The position numbers and the translations under genes were made by a program. A stretch of 64,000 nt of DNA from Aurifilum marmelostoma (taxonomy: Eukaryota; Ascomycota; Sordariomycetes; Diaporthales; Cryphonectriaceae), in the NCBI GenBank assembly GCA_027559495.1, contig JAMXSV010000029.1, forward strand, positions 124,001 through 188,000, in the 5' to 3' direction. Each line of letters starts with the position of its first letter. The stretch's first letter is position 1. Under the pieces are notes generated by a model that was given only the letters and a program-made list of their open reading frames with translations, was not told the DNA's origin and did not search any database. Shown here piece after piece: positions 58,324-64,000 of this stretch.

Positions 58324-59182
58324 CCGGGTACAGGTAGGATAGGGGCTGGTTCCGAGTCTGGTGGAGTGGCCATGTGCCTTTCTTGGCTGTAGATAGTTTT
58401 GTATGGGATCTTTTTCTGATCTGCGTCAATATCAACAATAGATATACTTGTATATATGATGATTGTACCAAAATCCTATGTGACATCCCATGACAAGTTT
58501 CTGTGCCAATGAACAGGAAATGTATGCTGTTGCTTGTGTACCTAGTCTTGGGCCTGACAAGGTCATGAAAATGGGGGAAATAACAATGCTGTCTTTCCTC
58601 ATACTGTAACCCTTCTACAGGTATAATATAACGATAATCGGTTCACGGACTACTTTCGGCTACATCTTGCCGAATACGTGCCGAGAAAGACGGGATTATT
58701 CCTCTTGTGTGTGTTCCCTCAAGTACCTTGGTGATCCGGTTCAAGACGGAAAGAATCAGTCACAGGTGAGGTAGGTATTGTCCCGATCTAATTAATATGA
58801 AAATCAATTTGTTCGAGTGCATGATCCTCCATGTCTCTGTTATAATTATCGTACGCACTTTCGACCCAATATTGCCATGTCGACTTTTGCTTACTTTTTC
58901 CATCTCGATGCAGCCGTACTTGGCAATAATTATTATTTTTATTAATTGCGGAGGAAGCCAGGGAGAGATTAAATCCGTTATGACCGTCCTCTTCCTTCAG
59001 AGCTGGCTGATTAAAACGCTAGCTCCTCCCAAGGAAGTCATCGCAATGTGTGGTCTGATATGCACTTCAATCGTCCTCCCATGTCATCTCACCGCTCTTT
59101 GAGTATCTCGTGTGTGTGCGCGTGTGTATAATTACGTTCTACATTGCCGTGGGCATATGCTACACCATCACAACGAATCAAG
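58324..59182. other. Intergenic region between carboxylesterase and PEBP genes
   Basis: 859 bp, AT-rich in parts. No gene seen. Confidence 0.5.
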
Positions 59183-59819
59183 ATGCCATCCAACACACGG
59201 GTCCAGGCGGCCCTTGATCTCATCAAGAAGGACCCTTCGAGGATCCTAGGTCTCAGAGTCGGCGAGCACGATATCAAGGAACCAGGCCAATATGTCCCGC
59301 GCGCAGGTGAGTGTTACCCCTCTTGTTTCTCCAGACCAGCAGGCTGCCACAGAGACCAACCCGCTCATTCATTTCCCCCCTTGCCCCCCCCCCCCCCCCC
59401 CAGACGCCAAGTCAGCACCTCAGATCACCTTCACCACGGCCTCGCCCTCCAAGGCCTACACGGTCATCTGTCTCGACCTCGACCCGCCCAGCCGCTCCTT
59501 CGCCTTCCTCGGCCCCGCCCTCCACTGGATCCAGTCCGGGCTGCGGGTGGCCTCCTCCCCGGCCGAGCCCCTCGAGTCCTCGGACCCTTTTATCGCCAAC
59601 TACCTCCCTCCGGGCCCTCCTCCCGGGGTGGCGCCGCACAGATACGTGTTTTATCTGTATGAGCAGGCCGAAGGGGCCGCAGTGGACGCGCGCAGGTTTG
59701 CTCCCAGGGGTGGGAGGACGATGGGGCTCGTGCCGAGGATTCGGGCCAGCTTGGATGACTGGGTGGCCAGGATGGGGCTGGGGGAGCTGGTGGGTGCTAA
59801 TTATTTTGAGAGCAATTGA
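59183..59819 (+). CDS. Phosphatidylethanolamine-binding protein (PEBP) family
   Basis: Exons 59183-59306 and 59404-59819, 179 aa, joined in phase. The conserved ligand-site pattern reads CLDLDPPSR then FLGPALHWIQSGLRV (DPDxP and GxxHW motifs), followed by YLPPGPPPGVAPHRYVFYLYEQ. Fungal relatives include Tfs1-type protease inhibitors and uncharacterised PEBPs; the specific role is not known. The intron ends in 18 C immediately before the acceptor AG (59384-59401), an unusual polypyrimidine tract. Confidence 0.88.
59384..59401 (+). repeat. C18 tract forming a 3' splice-site pyrimidine tract
   Basis: Eighteen C directly followed by AG/ACGCC. Its true length is uncertain in any assembly. Confidence 0.85.
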
Positions 59820-60906
59820 GGAAGGGGTTCTGTTGTTGGCTTGGGCTTGGTCAAGGTGTCGACTGTGTGGTGTTGGAAGGAATCTTGCTTTTCACAAGGG
59901 ATATATATAATTACCCTTCAAATCTCAGAGTGCTCATTGTCACATCCCATTTGTAGGCTCTGTCCCAAAGTTGGATTTTCTAGACATGTAAGCGCACAGC
60001 ATGAGATATGTCTGTATAGGTATTTAGTAATTACTTGAGTGACATCCCATGTATATAAACGAGTACTTACACTGAGAGCCAACACTGCTTCGATAATCAC
60101 ATGTCACTGGTAGGCCTCCTGCAGGGTCGATGTCTCAGATGAGGTTAGGACAGATGCAATCTATATTATGCTGTGACATGTATGTTGGATGCCCATTGTC
60201 TCTCTTTGTAGTTGTTGAAGGAGTGGGAATATACCAGGGACTTGGTGAGGAGGTTGACTTGGAGGGGAAAAATCAATGTTGCTGTGCAGCAATCTGGTAT
60301 GGGATGCTCTGTTCAGAGGGGCTGTCAAGTCTCCTGCTGGTTCATATTCATCCTTGCTTCAAGTGACTTCTTCCTCACTTCTTGTTCACCGCTCCAGCTA
60401 CTGTACCCTCTATGATCTCTTGTGCGTCATCCTGATTTCTCGCGTCTTTGTTATTGACCCCAGTGCACAACACGCAGGGTATATTGACCTCCCAGCTGGA
60501 TGCAAACAACCACCACCACCCCCACATTGCGCGCTCACCTGCTGCCTTTCTTTCTGCTCTACCTCATGCTGCCTTTTCAACCAGATCTTCTCTCTGCAAC
60601 ACAGCATCATTGAAAGAAGATCATCCTCACACCCTCTCCCCTGCTTCTACTTTCTGCGCATAGTTCTCTTGAACACAGACGAGAGAGCATTTACATCAAA
60701 CTCCCTTTTCTTTTCTTCTCCTGACTATTCTCTACATGGTTTTCTTGCACACTGATGCCCATTGACCTGTGCTGCCACCTCAAATCAAGCCCATAGACAA
60801 GGCAACAGGGCCACTGAGGTTTGTTGACCCATCAAGACGACGCGACTGACCACTCTACATGTCACTCAACTGACCATCCACATACTTCCCAGGACAGTAC
60901 GACGCG
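59820..60906. other. Intergenic region upstream of the helicase gene
   Basis: 1.1 kb with pyrimidine-rich stretches (60530-60720) suitable for a promoter/leader. No gene supported. Confidence 0.5.
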
Positions 60907-63642
60907 ATGGATCATCCCAATCGTCGCCCTCGACAGCCATGTCACCACTTCCAGAGGACAGGCCACTGTAGGTTTGGACAAAATTGCAGGTTCTCTCATG
61001 AAGTGCCAAGCATCAACAACAACCAGCACCAGCCACAGCAGCAGCAATTCCATCATCATCGTCGTCGTAACAATGACAACAATCAAAGCCCCAGCCAGGA
61101 TGCGCAACGGTTCCCGAGCGAGAACAAACTACGCGCCTGGAAGCGGTTGCTGGCCCGCGGCAGAGAGTCACCCAACCTGCCCCACCAGACGGTGGCCCAG
61201 TTCCTGGAGCTCAGCCTCGAGCTGCTCGAGGGCGACACGGGCAGCCTGCAGGAGGCAGTCAAGCTACTTGCAGGCGAGGATGGCCTCAACCTCATCAAGG
61301 CCGTCACCGACAGTCATGTCGTCCGAGCAGCAGGGCCAGCAACAGAAGCATCCACACCATCTTCTGACAATGATGATGGCGACGACGCAGATAAGTTTAT
61401 GAGGATCGAGGTATGGAAGGACCACATCTCGCCCCTGTTCCGTGTCCTCACCCACGAGCGGCTTGTGGACTCGAACGTGCTGGAACAGGAGGCGGCAGCC
61501 CTGTACTCGTTCCTCGTCGGCGTCAATGCCAGCCGCATGGACAGGTTGTTTGGTTTTATCCTCCGCTTCCTCGTCGACTGTCCATACCTGCCTGCAGGCG
61601 GTGACCTGACGCAGACGGCGGCCCTGGAGCTGTCGCTGGGGGTGTTGGCCAAGGCCATCGACTGCAACACGACCAACATCCTCAACGACAAGTTCCAGCA
61701 CGTCGTCGAGCGGTTCGCCAACATCCTCGCCGTGTTGCCCGACACGCATCAAGAAGCCGACAAGAACGAGGCATCTATTGCCCGGGCTACACGCTCCCTC
61801 CACTACCTGCAGCGGAGACTGGGCGTGGGAGCGGCCATGGCCAACCCTTCGCCCTCTTCTGCTGCCCGTGGTGGCACCGCAGGCCTGCCCAGCGAGTCTT
61901 TCAGGCTCAAGCAGGACCTCCCAGGCCAGCTCTCCCCCGACGGCCCGCGCCACGACAACGACCACGCCGAGATTGCCGACATCCAGATCATGCCCACCTG
62001 CGAGGAGATGACCACGTCGCGCAAGGAGTACCTGCCCACCACCGACTCGTCCACCTGGCACCTCCCAGGCATCCGCGGCCGTCTGGACCGCGAGTTCCGC
62101 CTCCTCAGGGAAGACACGGTCGGCCAGCTGCGAGATGTCGTCTACGACCTGCTCCGACAGGGCAACACCAGCGGCGCCCGCGACCATCATCACCACCAGC
62201 ACCACCAGCACCACCAGAACAGCAGCGCCAAGACGATGGCCTACGACGGAGCCGTGGTGCACAGCGTCAACATGGACAAGAACAACGGCCTGGAGTTGAC
62301 GGTGCGGTGCAGCCAGCCCAGCAACGTCCAGAGGATGAGCGACGCCGCCACCCGGCGCACCTACTGGGAGTCGTGCAAGAGGCTGCAGGCTGGTGCTCTC
62401 ACCTGCGTCATCGATCCCGCCGGAAGCGCACAGTTCTTTGTCGTCGCGTGGTCTACGATGCGCTCTGAGCGCCAGCAGCAGCCCGACAGAGACTTGCGAG
62501 GCAGGCGAGAGCAGCTGGCCCGCGGAGGGCAGGACGCCGACGAGAAGCCGCTGACCCTGAGCTACAGCCGCGAGAACCTCTACGTCAAGCTCAACCTGGT
62601 GGGCACCTCCCGGGCAGAGATCCACCAGGCCCTGCGCTGGTACAGAGGCTTTGGCCCACCGCGGCCTCGCCAGCTGGTAGAGTTTCCTGGCGTCGTGCTG
62701 GCCTCGTTCAAGCACACGCTCGAGGCCCTGCAGAAACTGTCACAAAAGCCCGACCTGCCTTTTACCAACCTGATCGCCCCCGAGAATGCCCATCCTGGAG
62801 AACAGAGAAGCAACATCGCCGTCAACGAGGTCCGCGTGCCTGCTCCCTTGTTCTCCCGCGGCGCTGGGTTCGAGTACGACCTCAGCTGTGTCACCACCAG
62901 CCCCTTTGGTCTCATGGACCCCCTGACCGTCAGCCCAGGTCGTCATCATGTACCCTCGGCAGGGGACGTCTGCGACGCGACAGGCCTAGATGAGACGCAG
63001 TCCCAGGCCCTGCTCAACACCCTCACGCGCGAGCTGTCGCTGGTCCAGGGGCCCCCGGGAACAGGCAAGTCGTACACAGGCGAGATGATCATCAAGGTGC
63101 TCCTCGGCAACAGGACCAAGGCCAGGCTGGGCCCCATCATCTGTGTCTGCTACACCAACCACGCCCTGGACCAGCTCCTCGAGCACCTCCTGGACGGCGA
63201 CACCAAGCGCATCATCCGGATCGGGTCGAGCTCCAAGTCGGAGCGGCTCAAGAACTTCAACCTGCGAGCTGTGGCGGCCACGGCCGCGGGGGCTGTTACC
63301 AAGCACGAGACGTCTGAGATTGCTATGCAGACGCGCAAGATGAGGGGCGCCGAGCAGGATATCCGGACCCTCCTGGGGGTGTTGGAGCGGTGCGACTCTG
63401 CTCCTTCTATTGGGGCGTATCTTGCCCTGAACCACCCCTTTTTCTATGAGCAGCTGTTTGGTGCTGACAAGGAGGATGATTCTCTTCGTGACGAGGAGGC
63501 TGCCGGTCCTGGATCTGGCGGTGGTGGTGCTGGTGGTGGCCAATGGCAGACTGTAAAGCGACACAAGTCTGGAAATGTTGTCGAGGCCTGGCTTCGAGGC
63601 GGATCGCGCCCGTTTCGACCAGGAGGCGCTGCGATGGGCGGC

Positions 63643-63683
<41 letters not shown>

Positions 63684-64000
63684 CCACCACCGCCAACCCG
63701 GCCCCAGAGACCTGGCCGAGCTGCAGAACACCCATCTCGACGACATGACACACCAGGAACGCCGAATTGTCTACAGCGAGTGGCAAAAGGGCATCCGCGA
63801 CCCCGTCTTCAGGGACATCACCGAGCTGCACATCGAGCACCAAGAGGCCAAGGACCACCGCAACGCCGTCCGGAACGAGGAGGACCTGCGCTGCCTGCAG
63901 GAGGCCGACATCATCGGGCTCACGACCACAGGGCTGGCCCGCCACATCGACATGATGCGCAAGGTGCGCGCCAAGGTGGTCCTGTGCGAGGAGGCCGGCG
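60907..64000 (+). CDS. CCCH zinc-finger plus UPF1-like helicase, ZNFX1/NFX1-type (3' partial)
   Basis: An uninterrupted frame from MDHPNRRPRQP to the window edge, 1,031 codons and continuing. Residues 12-31 form a CCCH finger (C-x8-C-x5-C-x3-H). A helical N-terminal region leads to the SF1 helicase core: Walker A GPPGTGKS at about residues 715-722, then VCYTNHALDQLLEHLL (motif Ia), and the window ends in motif II, VVLCEEAG. This matches the ZNFX1 / NFX1-type zinc-finger helicases, which in animals and in fission yeast (Hrr1) act in small-RNA pathways; a role in RNA silencing here is inference. An Asn tract from an AAC repeat (about 63643-63684) sits in an insert between motifs. No frame damage; the C-terminal NFX1-type fingers, if any, lie outside. 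Confidence 0.88.
63643..63684 (+). repeat. Coding AAC microsatellite (poly-Asn)
   Basis: About 13 consecutive Asn codons, nearly all AAC, inside the helicase gene. Confidence 0.9.

Noticed and set aside
61264..62715. 483-codon minus-strand frame opposite the helicase
   Set aside because: Shadow of the plus-strand frame, which continues through it with helicase motifs.

Overview
The window looks like nuclear DNA of a filamentous ascomycete, most likely a sordariomycete. The reasons are GC-rich coding exons, many 50-130 nt introns with GT(A/G)AGT donors and CTAAC/CTGAC branch sites, and a gene set typical of Pezizomycotina: Skt5/Chs4 chitin synthase activator, Rbd2 rhomboid, Bud20, a HAD Swiss-Army-Knife protein, UGGT and Gaa1. 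No tRNA, rRNA, CRISPR array or bacterial-type feature was seen.

Layout. 1-2227 (+) threonyl-tRNA synthetase, 5' truncated by the window edge; 3611-5533 (-) HAD/SAK RNA-repair-like protein with an RGG tail; 6373-10755 (-) mitochondrial aconitase with a C2H2 zinc-finger gene inside one intron; 12926-13409 (+) Bud20; 14659-15783 (+) rhomboid protease; 16445-18497 (+) GPI transamidase subunit Gaa1; 18715-20168 (-) Dph7; 20671-22107 (+) DUF1917 protein; 22449-23357 (-) short-chain dehydrogenase; 24751-26143 (+) GT25 glycosyltransferase; 26504-27610 (-) mitochondrial carrier; 28331-30924 (+) Rad54; 32506-37716 (+) Chs4/Skt5; 40882-41892 (+) proteasome Rpn12; 42661-46717 (-) alpha-COP; 47863-52455 (+) UGGT; 53852-55406 (+) secreted alpha/beta hydrolase; 56674-58323 (+) type-B carboxylesterase; 59183-59819 (+) PEBP protein; 60907-64000 (+) CCCH/ZNFX1-like helicase, 3' truncated by the window edge.

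Most genes are housekeeping. Secretory-pathway functions are common (Gaa1, alpha-COP, UGGT, GT25, Chs4, Rbd2), and alpha-COP and UGGT share a divergent promoter region.

Two results stand out. First, the aconitase frame closes only if a 2-nt micro-exon (TG, 9634-9635) separates a normal 126-nt GT-AG intron from a 1,655-nt GC-AG intron. That large intron carries a nested JAZ-like C2H2 gene and diverged repeats, which suggests a late insertion into an exon that is now spliced out. Second, six conserved genes (threonyl-tRNA synthetase, aconitase, Dph7, the DUF1917 gene, Chs4, Rpn12), several of them essential in yeasts, carry one-base length errors, all at C/G homopolymers of 5-7 bases. The nested gene has a ninth such site. 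These are most simply consensus errors in the assembly, not pseudogenes. For five of the six conserved genes, correcting the runs makes the total coding length a multiple of three; for the DUF1917 gene the two opposite errors cancel in total length and are diagnosed from the reading frame.
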